Source: Mrakia gelida | Lineage: Eukaryota > Basidiomycota > Tremellomycetes > Cystofilobasidiales > Mrakiaceae | DNA length: 64,000 nt | Assembly: GCA_024345305.1 (NCBI GenBank) | Contig: BRON01000017.1 | Location: forward strand, 310,001-374,000 | Reading direction: 5' to 3' | Shown here: positions 34,301 through 45,168 of the stretch, one piece after another | Layout of the letters: each line of letters opens with the position of its first letter | Position numbering within the stretch: the first letter of the stretch is position 1 | The notes under the pieces: model-generated | Databases searched by the model: none | Told to the model about the DNA's origin: nothing | What the model saw: only the letters and a program-made list of their open reading frames with translations | Translations under genes and position numbers: made by a program

Positions 34301-36087
34301 TCCCTTCCAACTTCTTAACCACCTCAGCCCGTTCCCTCAACTCCTCACCCAACCTCTCCCTCTCCCTCTCCGCCCCCTTCTTCACCTTCTCCAACTCAGC
34401 ACCAGCACTCGACCCTTCCCTCACTGCCACCCTCAGACCATCCCTCTCCTCCTCGGCTTCCTCCAGACGAGAGGAAAGAGCGTCCATCTCCCTCTTGACG
34501 TTCCGTTCGAGCGCCATCTTCTCGTTCTCGAGACGGAGGACGAGTCGTTGGGAGGTGGTGAGTTTCAGTTTGAGAGGCTCGAGATCCGCTTCCGAGGTGG
34601 AAAGGGCGAGTTCGAGGGAGGAGATCTGAGCTTCGAGAGCTGTGATGGTGGAGGTGGAGGTGAGGGAGGTGGATCTACGGCGGTTGCCTGAGGAGGATTT
34701 GGTTGGAGAGGGTTGACGAGATCGGGAGTTGGCGTTGTTGGATTGGGGAGGAGGAGGGGAACCGAAGAAGCCTCGAGAGGAGGACGCTGAGGAGGCGAGG
34801 AGGGCGGACTGGGGAGAGGAGGGAAAGTGTTGGTTAGGAGGAGTGAGAAGGTCGAGAAGAGAGAAGGTGAGAGGGGAACTGACGCGACTCTCTTCCTCGA
34901 GCTTCTTGTTCTGAGACTTGAGAGCGAGGACTTGGTTCTCGAGGTCTAGGATCTTGGCTTTGGGGTTTCCGTTCCGAGAGGACTGTCACCACATACCCAT
35001 GAAAAGGTAAGCTCTGTCTCCCTACACGAACAAAGAAACGAAGCAAACCAAAGGAAAGCTCGACTGACCTCTCCTCCATTCCCAAACCCACCGCTCCCAA
35101 ACCCTCCTCCAGCGCCTTGAGTAGCAATCCTAGCTTCACTCTTAGCATCCTCCAACTCCTCTCTCATCCTTCCCGTCTCCTTCTCCAACGATCGAATCTT
35201 CTCCTCGAGCTTGAACTTGTCCTGCTTCAAGGAAGCGAGTCCTCCTCCGTCGACCTCCCATCGAAGTTCAGCTTGCTTGACTTCCTTGGAGGAGGTGGCT
35301 GCCAAAGCGGAGGCGTCGTGGACTGCTCGATCGGCGTTGGCGAGTTGGATTTTGTAGTTTTGGAGTTCCTGGGAGGGAGGGGAAGGGCGAAGAAGAAGGG
35401 AGGGAAGGAGAGGTGAGCTCGGAGGAACGAGAGCGAGAGGGAGGCGAAGGGAGGCGAGGATGAGAGCAGGAAGAGATGGTATATACATACCTTGGTTGTC
35501 TTGGCGAGAGCTACCTCGTTTTTGTTGGCCTTCTCGGCTTCTTGTTGAAGCTGAGAGAAGAGGGGAGGAGAAGGAGGTCAGCGAGCTCGTTCCTTGGAGA
35601 CGATCAAGGGAAGGAAAGTCGAGCTCCTTCGTCTGGTCGTCCCTCTGTGAGCTGTAGACCTCGTTCAAACGAGCTTGGAAGGGAAGGGAACCTTGAGAAG
35701 CGCATACATGGTTATATGCACTTTACGTCCGAGCTCGTCCAGCCCAGAGATGACGCTGGGCAGGAGCGAGCTCCCTCTCCTTCCTTCGCAAACAACAACA
35801 GCTCTCCTTCCCTTCCATTCCCTCCCTTTGAACTGACCTTGTAGAGAGCATCGTCCCTGGCTAACTTGAGTTCGGTGGAGGTTTCTTTGAGTTTGTAGAG
35901 CTCGTTCTGGTAAGATTCAACTTGGATATCTGAGGGGAGAAGGGACGCGGGCAAGGAGAGGGAGCTCGTCAGCTTCAATGAATGAAGGAACGCGTCCCTT
36001 CCTTCGAGCGAAGAGCTCACCCTTCTGCATCATCTGTTTCTTGAGAGTCTTGAGTTCCCTCTCGAGACCATCGGATCCGAATTCCAT
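28347..36087 (-). CDS. Giant coiled-coil protein of unknown function
   Basis: A gene of about 7.7 kb with a dozen or so short introns, encoding over 2,000 residues that are almost entirely heptad-rich coiled coil. The start is ATG at 36087 (MEFGSDGLERELKTL). After about 250 residues there is a Ser/Arg/Pro-rich break near 34680-34800, then continuous Glu/Lys/Leu/Gln heptads through about 29000. The last ~230 residues are low-complexity Ser/Pro/Arg with a basic KRSRP cluster, ending in SELFLKLQNIRSVGE. There is no motor, kinase or Golgi-anchor domain. The layout resembles structural proteins of spindle poles, nuclear pores (Tpr/Mlp type) or tethers (Uso1 type), but I cannot place it in a named family. 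The basic C-terminus favours a nuclear or spindle-pole role, as inference only. Introns all show CTGAC-type branch sites. Confidence 0.82.
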
Positions 36088-36274
36088 CCTGAACGAAAGG
36101 AGGACAGCCGAGAAGAAGAGTAGGAGGAAGGAAGGGAAGAAGAAGAAGGAGGAGGGAGGGGAGTCGTGGGCTGAAGCGACGAGTCGAAATCGACGACGCC
36201 AGAAATCAACCTCGACCCGCCCTTGCCTACCAACCGCTTCGGCTCTTCAAGAAAAACTTCGTCCCCGACCCAAG

Positions 36275-37340
36275 ATGTCTCGACTAGCTTCCCTTCGAGG
36301 TCCTTCTACTCCCTCACCCGCTTCAGCTCGAGCTTCCCCTCCTCTCTCCCCTACCTCGCCCACGAATCGACTCTCCGCTCTCGATCCAACTTCTTACCAT
36401 CGAAAGATCCGAGCCATCCTCGTAGAGTTCGAGAAGGCAGTCAAGGACTGGGAGGAGGTAGTACTCATGGACGGGCTGAAGGCTGGGAAGGCTTGCGTAG
36501 ACGCTAGGACTGAGCTGGAGTGAGTAAGGAGGGAGGGAGGAGCTCATGAAGAAATGAGCTCGAGCTGACCTTTTCCTCCTTCCTTCCCCTTCCCTCCCTT
36601 CGCCTTCTTCCTGCAGCAACCTCGCTGCGAAACCTCACGAACCCTTCGCCTACTCGCCCACTCCGGCTTCACTCCTCCTCCGACTCTCGACCGGTCAAGC
36701 AGATCTTACAGTGGTCCTCGGAAAGCTCGTTCGTCCCTTCTACCTCCCCGCCGTTCATCACGATCCCTCCCCTTGCTTTCGCTGACCTTGCATCGTCCTT
36801 TCGTCTCCCTAGGACAAACGCCTCGCCAAGATCGCCTCCCTGACAGACTCAGCCGACTCCCTCCTCCTTGAGGCAATGCAAGCCAAAGGACCGACCTTCG
36901 CTCAAGCAACTCCCCTCTGGACGACCTGGTCTCTCTCGCACTTTGGTGAGCTACATGTCCCTTCTTCTCGTCACGATCACGCATCCACCTTCTTCTCTAC
37001 TTCCTACTCCCCTTCACTCTGACACACGCTCTCATCCCCGTTCGTTCGTCCTCACCCAGTCCAATCCCTCCCCCCTCTCCTCTCCCTCCTCCTCCACTCC
37101 CTCTCCCACCTCACCCACCTCTCCACTCTCCTCCAATCCCCAACCACCTCCTTTGACGACGGCAAAGTAGCCCTCGAGAGCTGGCAGCGGGAAGCATACT
37201 GGGAGGGTGGGGGAGGGTTCGGGACGAGAAGTGGGGAAGAGAGGAGGGAGTGGGAGGAGACGATGAGTGTTGAGGTTAAGATGTGGGAGCTTGGGTTTGG
37301 GAATGATCAGGCTAGGGGGGTGGGAGGGAGGCAAGGCTGA
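36275..37340 (+). CDS. Unrecognised helical protein, 3' end uncertain
   Basis: The start is ATG at 36275. Exons run through splice sites at about 36520, 36616, 36732, 36815, 36945 and 37060. The protein has a Ser/Pro-rich N-terminus, then a conserved-looking helical core (KIRAILVEFEKAVKDW, EVVLMDGLKAGKAC, ARTELDNLAAKP), then further Leu-rich helices. The frame closes with TGA at 37338-37340. Two later segments look coding: one in the same frame directly after that stop (YEELLLGAKLLLGV), and an exon-like piece after an acceptor at about 37546 that ends at TAG near 37680. The true gene may therefore extend to 37680 through an intron or frameshift that I could not resolve. It lies head to head with the coiled-coil gene across a 190-bp promoter. 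Confidence 0.65.
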
Positions 37341-38164
37341 GGAAGATCTTACGAGGAGCTGTTGCTGGGAGCGAAGCTGCTTCTGGGGGTGTGAGAGAGA
37401 GGACGACGACGACGAAGAAGGGACGCGCTTTTGGAGCTTGGTGAGTTGTCTCGTTCAGTCGGTATCTGTTTCGTCCTTTGGGCCGGCAGCCCTATGGTGT
37501 CTTTACGACGATCGCTGACCTTCGAACCTCCTCCTTTTCTCACAGCTCACAGCTCTCAGCCTCAACGCTAACGGTCGCCTCGACATCGACGCGACTTCAT
37601 CCTCCCCTCTTGGTCCTCGTCTCAGATACGAACCACTCATCACCACAGTGTCGATCCTAGTTACCAATGCAAGGAACACGTAGAGGAGGATGCGGTAGTC
37701 AGGTCAGGTTCATACCCCTAGGTAGATTGAGCGCGTCGTCGAATTCGATGCGTTTTCTCTCCTTCTTCCTAGTCTGCATCGTCGCGCCATCGCAGCTCGA
37801 CACCCACGGGAGCTTTCATGACTTCAAGGGCAAACAGAGTTTGGACAGAAGCATAGCGTCTTCCCATCTCGTTCTTGAGGAGGAAGGAAGGAGTGCGAGC
37901 TCGCAATCGAGGGAGGACCGCTCGAGCTCTTCCCTTCGCTCCTCCCTTTCTTGCTGTACCATCTCCTCACTTCAGTGTCCTGCAATCGAAGAACGATGTC
38001 TCCTTCCGTTCCAATTTATTGAAGAAGACCTTCGTTCCTCGTCCCATCAAGGGGGAGGCGGGGACCTATCAAGAGCTGAGCTCGTCGTTTTCGGCTCTGA
38101 CCGTCTGAGCCCTGCAAAAGATCTCTAGCTCGCCTTCCCCTCCCTTGTTCAGCATCCAACCACG
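37341..38164. other. Region between the unrecognised gene and carboxypeptidase S
   Basis: About 820 bp. The first 340 bp may belong to the preceding gene (see that entry). The remainder to 38164 shows no convincing exon and probably carries the promoter and leader of the peptidase gene. Confidence 0.4.
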
Positions 38165-41014
38165 ATGTCGTCCGAAAAGATCACTCTTCCATCCTCCTCT
38201 CAGGACTCCCTCCTCCCCTCCCCTTCCCCTGCTCCTCCGAAGGCGAAGAAGAGCTCCTCCCTCCTCTCCCTCCCTCGCCTCCTCGCTCTCTCCTCCCTCG
38301 CCGCTTACCTCGTTTACTCAGGCTACTCGTCCTCCTCCCTCTCGCTCTTCGCCTCAGAGGCGGAGATCTCCGTTGAGTCTTCCTCTGTCGGAACCTCCTG
38401 CTTCCAGCCTGAGTCCCCTCCTCTCAAGAAGGGACAGGAGGGAAGGAGTGATGTCTTTTGGACGGAGGAGTTCAAGAAGCTCGAGGTGGAGAGGTTCTTG
38501 GGGGCGATTAGGATCCCTACGGAGACGGTGGGTCTGCCTTCCCTTGATGGTGTCGATAGCGAAGACCCACATGCTCACTCTCATTCTTCGTTTTCTCAGT
38601 TCGATGATATGGTAGCTGCTCCTGTCGATGGAGAAAACTACGATCCTAGGTGGAACCCTTTCCTCGACTTCCATCGATACCTCGAGGAGACCTTCCCTCT
38701 CGTGTGAGTCTGCTTACCTTCTCCTTTTTCCTTTGAGATCGTATCAGCACATACTTACCGAACTCTCCACTGTCCTGTTTACTACCAGCTACGAGAGGGC
38801 TGAGCTGGAGACGACCGTTCGTTCAGCCTCCTCTCTTCCCTCCTCCTAATTCGCGAACGTGTCGCTGATCTTTCCTCTCTTTGCCCCCTCAGAATCGCTT
38901 CTCCCTTATCTACACCTTCGAGGGATCTCAGCCCGATCTCAAGCCTCTCGTTTTGGGTTCGTTGTTTCTCTTCCCTGCTGCTCTTCGCGCTCATGCCGAA
39001 CTGACCTTCTTCGACCTCTCCCTCTCCCTCTCTCTCACAGCCGCTCACCAGGACGTCGTTCCCGCTCAAACTTCGCTCGGCAGGTGGACTTACCCTCCCT
39101 ACAAGGGTCAGTTCCAGTCTTACCAACTTTCTTTTCCTCTTCGTTCTTCGTTCTTCGCGTTGCTGACTTGATCTCGGTCGCGAACAGGCGTTTTCGACGG
39201 AGAGAAGGTCTTCGGCCGAGGAGCTTCGGACTGCAAGAACTCCCTCATCGGTATCCTGGCCGCGTTGGAGCACCTCATCGGAGGTGGTTGGGATAACAGG
39301 AGGACTGTCGGTACGTCCTAAGGTCATGTTCGGCTCGTCTCGCGCGCGAACGGCGACGACTTAGCTGATCGCGTCGTTTTGCTTTCCCTTCAGTCCTCGC
39401 CTTCGGGTTTGATGAGGAGATCGGTGGACCGCAAGGAGCCTTCTCCATTGGCCCCGAGCTCTTGAAGACCTACGGAAAGGACGGAGTCGCTCTGCTCATC
39501 GACGAGGGAGGAAGTGGGATCAGTCGCGAGTACGGCAAGACTCTCGTTCTCCCAGGGACTGGAGAGAAGGGAAACGTCTCGCCCACTATTCTCGTAGAGA
39601 CTGCTGGTGGTCACTCGTGAGTTTCTCGCCTGATCTTCGTATCAGAGCCCGATGACTGAGACGACGCGTCCTTCCCTTCATTTGCACTAGCTCGACTCCC
39701 TCCGTCCACACCTCGATCGGCCTTCTCTCTCGAGTCGTCGTCGCCGTCGAGGACGCTCTTCTCTTCCCTCCAACTCTCACTCCGGCTTCACCCATCTTCG
39801 GCTACCTCCAGTGCATCAAGGAGCATGGACGCAAATCGCTCGTTCCTTCATGGCTCACCGACGGCTTGGGAGGGAAGCTCACTCAGAAGAAGCTCGACAA
39901 GCTGGCTGCCTCGTACGCTGAGGTTGCTGGAAGGATGGGAGGAGAGTTCCTCGTGAGGACGAGCAAGGCTGCGACTCTGTTGATCGGAGGTGAGTCTTGA
40001 AGTTCGAGGAGAGGGAGCAGATCGATTCGAAGGGCGCGTCGATTCTCGTTTTGCTCTCGCTTTCCTCTGCGACCGACGGGAACACCTTACCTTCTCAATG
40101 ACTCACCAATCTTCTTATCTCTGACAGGCCACAAAGTCAACGCTCTCCCCGAATCCGCCAGCGTCGTCTTCAACTCTCGAATCGACTTCGCTCAAACTCG
40201 TTCGTCCCCACTCGCGTCTCGTCCCTTCTCCCACCTCTCCTGCTGACCTCCTCCTGCCTTCGTCCTCCCAGCCGAGATCGTCCTCGACCTCTACGCCGGA
40301 CCCGTCATCCCCATCGCCAAGCAGTACAACCTCACCCTCATCTCCCACGACGGATCCGTCCTCGTCAAAGGATCCGAGGGAACGATCACGCTCGGCTCTC
40401 AACAAGAGGGACTCGACCCGGCTCCTGTTACTCCTCTCAAGGGGAAGGCATTCGAGGTCTTCCTTAGTGCTTCGAGGAGGGTGTTCGGGAAGGAAGGGGA
40501 GGGAGAGGTGGTAGGTTTTGACTTTCGCTCGTTTGCTTGGTTCGCGTCGCTCGAGCTGACTCCTTCTCCTTCTGCTCGCTTTGCTGGGTGGTAGATCGTC
40601 GCTCCTTCGGCTGCTGGAGGTAACACCGATACCAAGGTGAGTCTCCATCCCCTTCTCTCGCGACTGTCGAACTTCCCCTCGTTCTAACTCTCTTCGTCGC
40701 GTCCTTCCCTTCCCCTTACCTCCTTCGCTCAGCACTACTGGGACCTCACCAAGAACATCTACCGATTTGTTCCTCGACGAGTCAACACCTCTTTTTTCGC
40801 TCACACCGTAAGTTCGAACCTTCTCTCCTCCTCGTTTCATGTTCTCGTTCGCTCAACTGACACGTCCCACTCATTTTCCTTTCGTTCGCGCCTCGTTCAA
40901 TCAATTCATCAGGTCGACGAATCCCTCCTCTTCGAGACCCATCTTGAGGGAGTCGCATGGTTCCACGAGCTCATCCTCTTCTTCGACGACGTGGAGGGAG
41001 ACGAGGGGTTCTAA
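38165..41014 (+). CDS. CPS1: Vacuolar carboxypeptidase S (M20 metallopeptidase)
   Basis: Zinc carboxypeptidase that releases C-terminal residues from peptides in the vacuole. The first exon is 38165-38703. A cytosolic N-terminus is followed by a single membrane anchor (LLALSSLAAYLVYSGYSS), as in yeast Cps1, which reaches the vacuole as a type II membrane protein. M20 motifs in order: AHQDVVP (metal His, catalytic Asp), RGASDCKN (bridging Asp), FDEEIGG (catalytic Glu and metal Glu), the IDEGG metal-ligand region, AGGHSSTPSVHT, and HYWDLTKNIYRFVP near the C-terminus with the last metal His. About ten short introns, one with a GTTCGT donor near 38816. It is convergent with the ABC transporter gene. 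Family assignment is firm. Confidence 0.93.
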
Positions 41015-41247
41015 GCGTCGAGTCGAGGCCGATGAAGGAGCTAGGAAGGGAAACGCTACGATGGAGCTGCAGGTTTGTTGTAAAGGCGCGTATCGAGATA
41101 GATGGATACATCGATAGTTTGAGTTTGTATTGTGTTCAAACGCCTCACATCAAGTCGCTCTTGAAGGCCTCGGAAACGAAAGACGAAGTGGAAGCGAAAA
41201 CCGAAATTATCATCGAGAGAGTCAGAATAAGAAGAAGCTAGAGTAGT

Positions 41248-44200
41248 CTACCACTTCCTGATGTGCTTGAGAGCGAAGTAGAGTGCAACTCTGTAGATCA
41301 CGATGATCGAGATGAGGATCCCGACTGAGGAAAAGGAGGGGAAGTCAGCGTTTTGTCGCGACGAGGAAGAGAGCAAAAAAACGAGGTGCTCACCCCATTT
41401 CCCGTAGGAAACGTCTGCGATCTCGAGGTAGACGAGGACGTCCCTTCCCGAGAGCAGGTTTCCTCCGAGAGTAGAAGGGTAAGGGCATGCAGCGTCGGAG
41501 CATTCGAAGGTGAGGCCGTCGAGGTCGGCTGTCGAGGCGAGAAGAGAAAGAGGACAGTTCAGCTGAGTTTTCGGAGCAGAACGTTCGAAGGCTCGACTCA
41601 CAGTTGGCCAGGAGTTCGAAAGCGTATTTCTGGTAGTCCATGAAGTGGAAGGAGTAGTACCAGAAGCGAGGGAGGCTTCGAGCTTTGAGGCTGAGAAAAA
41701 GAACGGCGCGTCGAGCGAGACGAAAGTCAGTTCGATTGCCTGATGACCATCTTCAACCTCAGCTTCCCGTCAGCTATCCAGCATTGGTTTGAGGACCTAC
41801 AAGTATCCTCCAACGCTCATCCAGAACCCGTTGATGAACGCTGCGATGGCCAAGGCAGCGATGAAGACGGGCAAGAGCGATGCGACGAGGATGACTTGTG
41901 ATTCGGCGGCGTAGAGCGAGAGGAACCTAGAGAAGAGACGAGGGAGAAACGATCAGATTCGCGCTCCGAGAGGTCTCAATACGAGAATCGTCGCTCACAA
42001 GATCCCCAAGAATCTGAAAGCTGCTCGTCCTCCGGGGTGAAGTCCCTGCAGCACGAGCGAAACAAAAGGAAACGAAGTCAGCTCGCTCTTTAGAAGCGCA
42101 CGAGACGAGGAACAGGAACTCACGACAGCCCAGTACATGATGAGAACGAAGAAGAGCGAGCAGGCGAAGAGGAAGGGGATGCTGATGAGGGTGTTGGAGA
42201 GGAGGAAAGGGAGCGTGCCGTAGAGACCGTTCGCTCGCTCTTTCCTAAAGACGGCTCGCTCTTCGAGGACTGGAGGTACGGAGGTACGGAGGGTCAATGA
42301 AGTCTCGGAGAGAATGGAGAGATACGAGAGAGCTCACATCCAGGGATACCAGCGACGGACACTGCAGAACGAGACGCGTCGTCAGTTCGGGGTCGAAGGT
42401 GAGCGAGAGGAAGAACGAAGGAACTCACTGAAGGCCAAGAACGCGATGGCGTAGAAGTGGACAGACAAGCGGTCTGGATGGAAGAGAAGAAAAGGGGGAG
42501 AAGAGTCAGTTTTCATTCGGGCCGCGAGAGCGAGACGGGTACTGGAGACTGACCATTGATTCGACTCGCGTCGTAGCCGATGTTGATCCAGATCAAGGCA
42601 ATCATGACGGCCATCCCCACATACATGCCTCCTCGGATTCCGTAAGCGAGAAGGTTCCTGAACGAAGGATGAAGAAGGAAGAGGCAGCGTGAGTCAGTCG
42701 AAGAACGGCGCCGCGTCTCGTCGATCTGGAAAGATTCAACGAGCTAACTCACCTCGAGTAGTTCTTGGTAGTCCTCTCCGAAAGAACGTAGGTGTTACCC
42801 CACAAGCTCTCGAGCTTCCCTCCCTTTCCCTCCTGGTTCTCGTGCTCGATCGTCACGTCGTGGACGTTCTTTCCTGCGACTTCGGCGACGGACTCGTTGG
42901 CGTCGGTGGAGGGGAGGGTTGAGAGGTAGAACGACCTGAGAGCATCGGCGGTGGTTCGAGACTCGGCTTTGTCGGAGGACTCAGTCGAGGAGGAGGAGAA
43001 GTCGGTGTTGAGGAGGTCCATGACGGAGTCGGTTCTGGTAAAGGGCGAAGCGAAGAAGGATGAGCGGTCGTTTCAGATTTGACGAGAAGCTCGGAAGTCG
43101 TGGACATACGGGTTGACCTGGAGTAGAGGAAGATGACAGAAAAGAGGACTGAGTCAGCTTCGAACTCGAGGCAAGGAAAGGGAGGAAGAAAGAAACGAAG
43201 CTGCTCACGAATTTGCCGACGGGCTTCCCGAAGCTGGTCAAGAAGGAGTCGAGGTTCTCCATCGGCCCGTTGTAGCAGATTTCACCTCCAGTGAGAAGAA
43301 GGAGGTCGGTGAACTGCTTGCAGGTCTCGAGCGACGGTTGGTGGATCGACGCGATGCAGCAGATGCCCTCCTCCCTCGCGACGCGTCGAACGGCGAACAT
43401 GACTTCTCGAGCGGAGGTGGAGTCGAGCTAGTAGAAGTAAAGAAAGCTGAGGGTCAGCGAGTTATTTCGAGAGCCAATAGGAGAGAGTGAAAAAGCGAGA
43501 CGGACCCCTGAAGTTGGCTCGTCGAGGAAGAGGACTCGACTGGAAGAGCAAAGAGAGGTGTGACGAGTCAGTCACGAAATGTACACGAGGAGGATTTATA
43601 AACAAGATAAGGGGACACTTACGGGAACGCAACGAGAGAACAAGCGACACTGACACGTCTCTTCTGTCCTCCACTGATTCCTCGTTGGATCGGAGTTCCG
43701 ATTCTCGTCTCAGCGCAACTCGCCAGTCCGAGCAGGTCGATGATCCTGTTGACCCTCTTCGCGACGAAGTTCTTGGACGCCTTGGGAAGGGAGAGTCGAA
43801 GCGAGTACGAGATGGTCTCACGGACGGTGAGTACTCCCAGCAACGCGTCTTCTTGCTCGACGAAGGAACTGTGAGGAAGAGTCGAGTCAGTTTTGTGATC
43901 TGGCGGATGTCAAGGATGCACGAAGGTGAACTCACGAGATCTTGAGCATATCCTTGGGAGTCAGAGGGCTTCCGTTGAGGTGCATCGATCCTCCAGACGC
44001 GAAGACCTTTCGAGTCGACATCAAGTCGAGGAGAGTAGATTTACCTAAAACACGAGAAGATCGCGATCAGTTCGGAGCTTTTCGCAGGCCTCAGTATGTA
44101 ATACTGAAAGACTCACCAGCTCCTGAAGGGCCCATGATAGCTGCGAAAAGATAACGGCAGGAAAGAGAGGGAGGGAGATCGAGGGAGGTCAACTTTCTTG

Positions 44201-44453
44201 CCGTCCGTTCCTTCCGACACCGAACGGGCGTAAACTTACCTAGAAGCTCTCCCGCCTTGACCTTGACGGAGACGTCGTTGATGAGTTTCTTCTCTCCCTC
44301 CTTGGTCTTGATGGTGTACGAGAGGTGGGAGAACGAGACGGACGATCCAGTGAAGCCGTTGGAGGTCGAGGACGTCGTGATGTCGGTTTGTCCGTCTTGG
44401 GAAGAGATAGGCTGTCGCAGAGGGATCGAATCGTGATCAAGGTCGTTGGACAT
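41248..44453 (-). CDS. ABCG-family half-transporter (white/brown type)
   Basis: ATP-driven exporter with one nucleotide-binding domain followed by one membrane domain, presumably acting as a dimer. The start is ATG at 44453. Walker A is GPSGAGKST, the signature is ISGGQKRR, and Walker B is LFLDEPTSGLD, followed by an H-loop region ASIHQPS. A Ser/Glu-rich linker leads to a six-helix membrane domain (for example GGMYVGMAVMIALIW, TLISIPFLFACSLFF, VILVASLLPVFIAAL, GFWMSVGGY), with a cysteine-containing extracellular loop before the last helix (FECSDAACP) and a basic tail. The gene has more than ten introns. The first half of Walker A is encoded by a 24-nt microexon at 44117-44140. The substrate cannot be told; sterols, lipids and drugs are the usual range. 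Confidence 0.92.
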
Positions 44454-45168
44454 GGTGGTGGCGGTGAAGAGGATCGAGTAGGGATGCTGTAGAAGGTGGA
44501 GAAGGGAGTCAGGCGATAAGGAAAACAGAAGACGGCGAGGCGAGCTCGACTCGCTCTCTCTCTCTCTACGTGCCTCCAAACTGCCATCGGACTCACTTTG
44601 GGTGGTTGAGAAAGATGTGTTGGGATGGAGGGAAGGGAAGGGGGATGTGGTTGAAAGGAAACTCTCCTTCTCGTCCTAGGAATCCTTTTGAGAAGTGGAA
44701 CAAGAAGGGGGATTGAAGCATAGGCCGCTGACCGTTCCTGTCTTGCCCCCCCTCTCCTCCTTTCCGAATCTTCGCCCTCTCTTGATCACACGGAGGAGAC
44801 GGCCAAGAGGTCTACTACGATAACAGGGGGTGTTCAAGATGGGTCAGCATTGGGAAGAGGGAGGGTGGGCGTTTGGAGAAAGCCGGACCTCGTCGAATCG
44901 ACTTTCAAGGTCACCACCGCCGGAGGGCTGAACTTCGTCGGAGACGGGACTGACCTTTAACCAGACATGTTTTTTGCTGATGTGGTCGAGACAACATCCT
45001 CTCAGTCTCTCGTATAGATCGAGTGAAAATTTGGGCCGAGAAAACCCATCTCGTCGCCTCTCGTTGGCTCTTCTCCGATGACGGTCGGTGAGCTCGAAAC
45101 TTCTTCTTCTTCCCTTCCTTCCCCTCCAACAGTCTCCTCCCTTCCCTCCTCTCCCCTTCCCTCAGCAC
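44454..45168. promoter_or_regulatory. Divergent promoter region, ABCG and MATE genes
   Basis: About 715 bp between two divergent transporter genes, so shared control of two exporters is possible. There is no recognisable element beyond CT-rich leaders. Confidence 0.5.
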
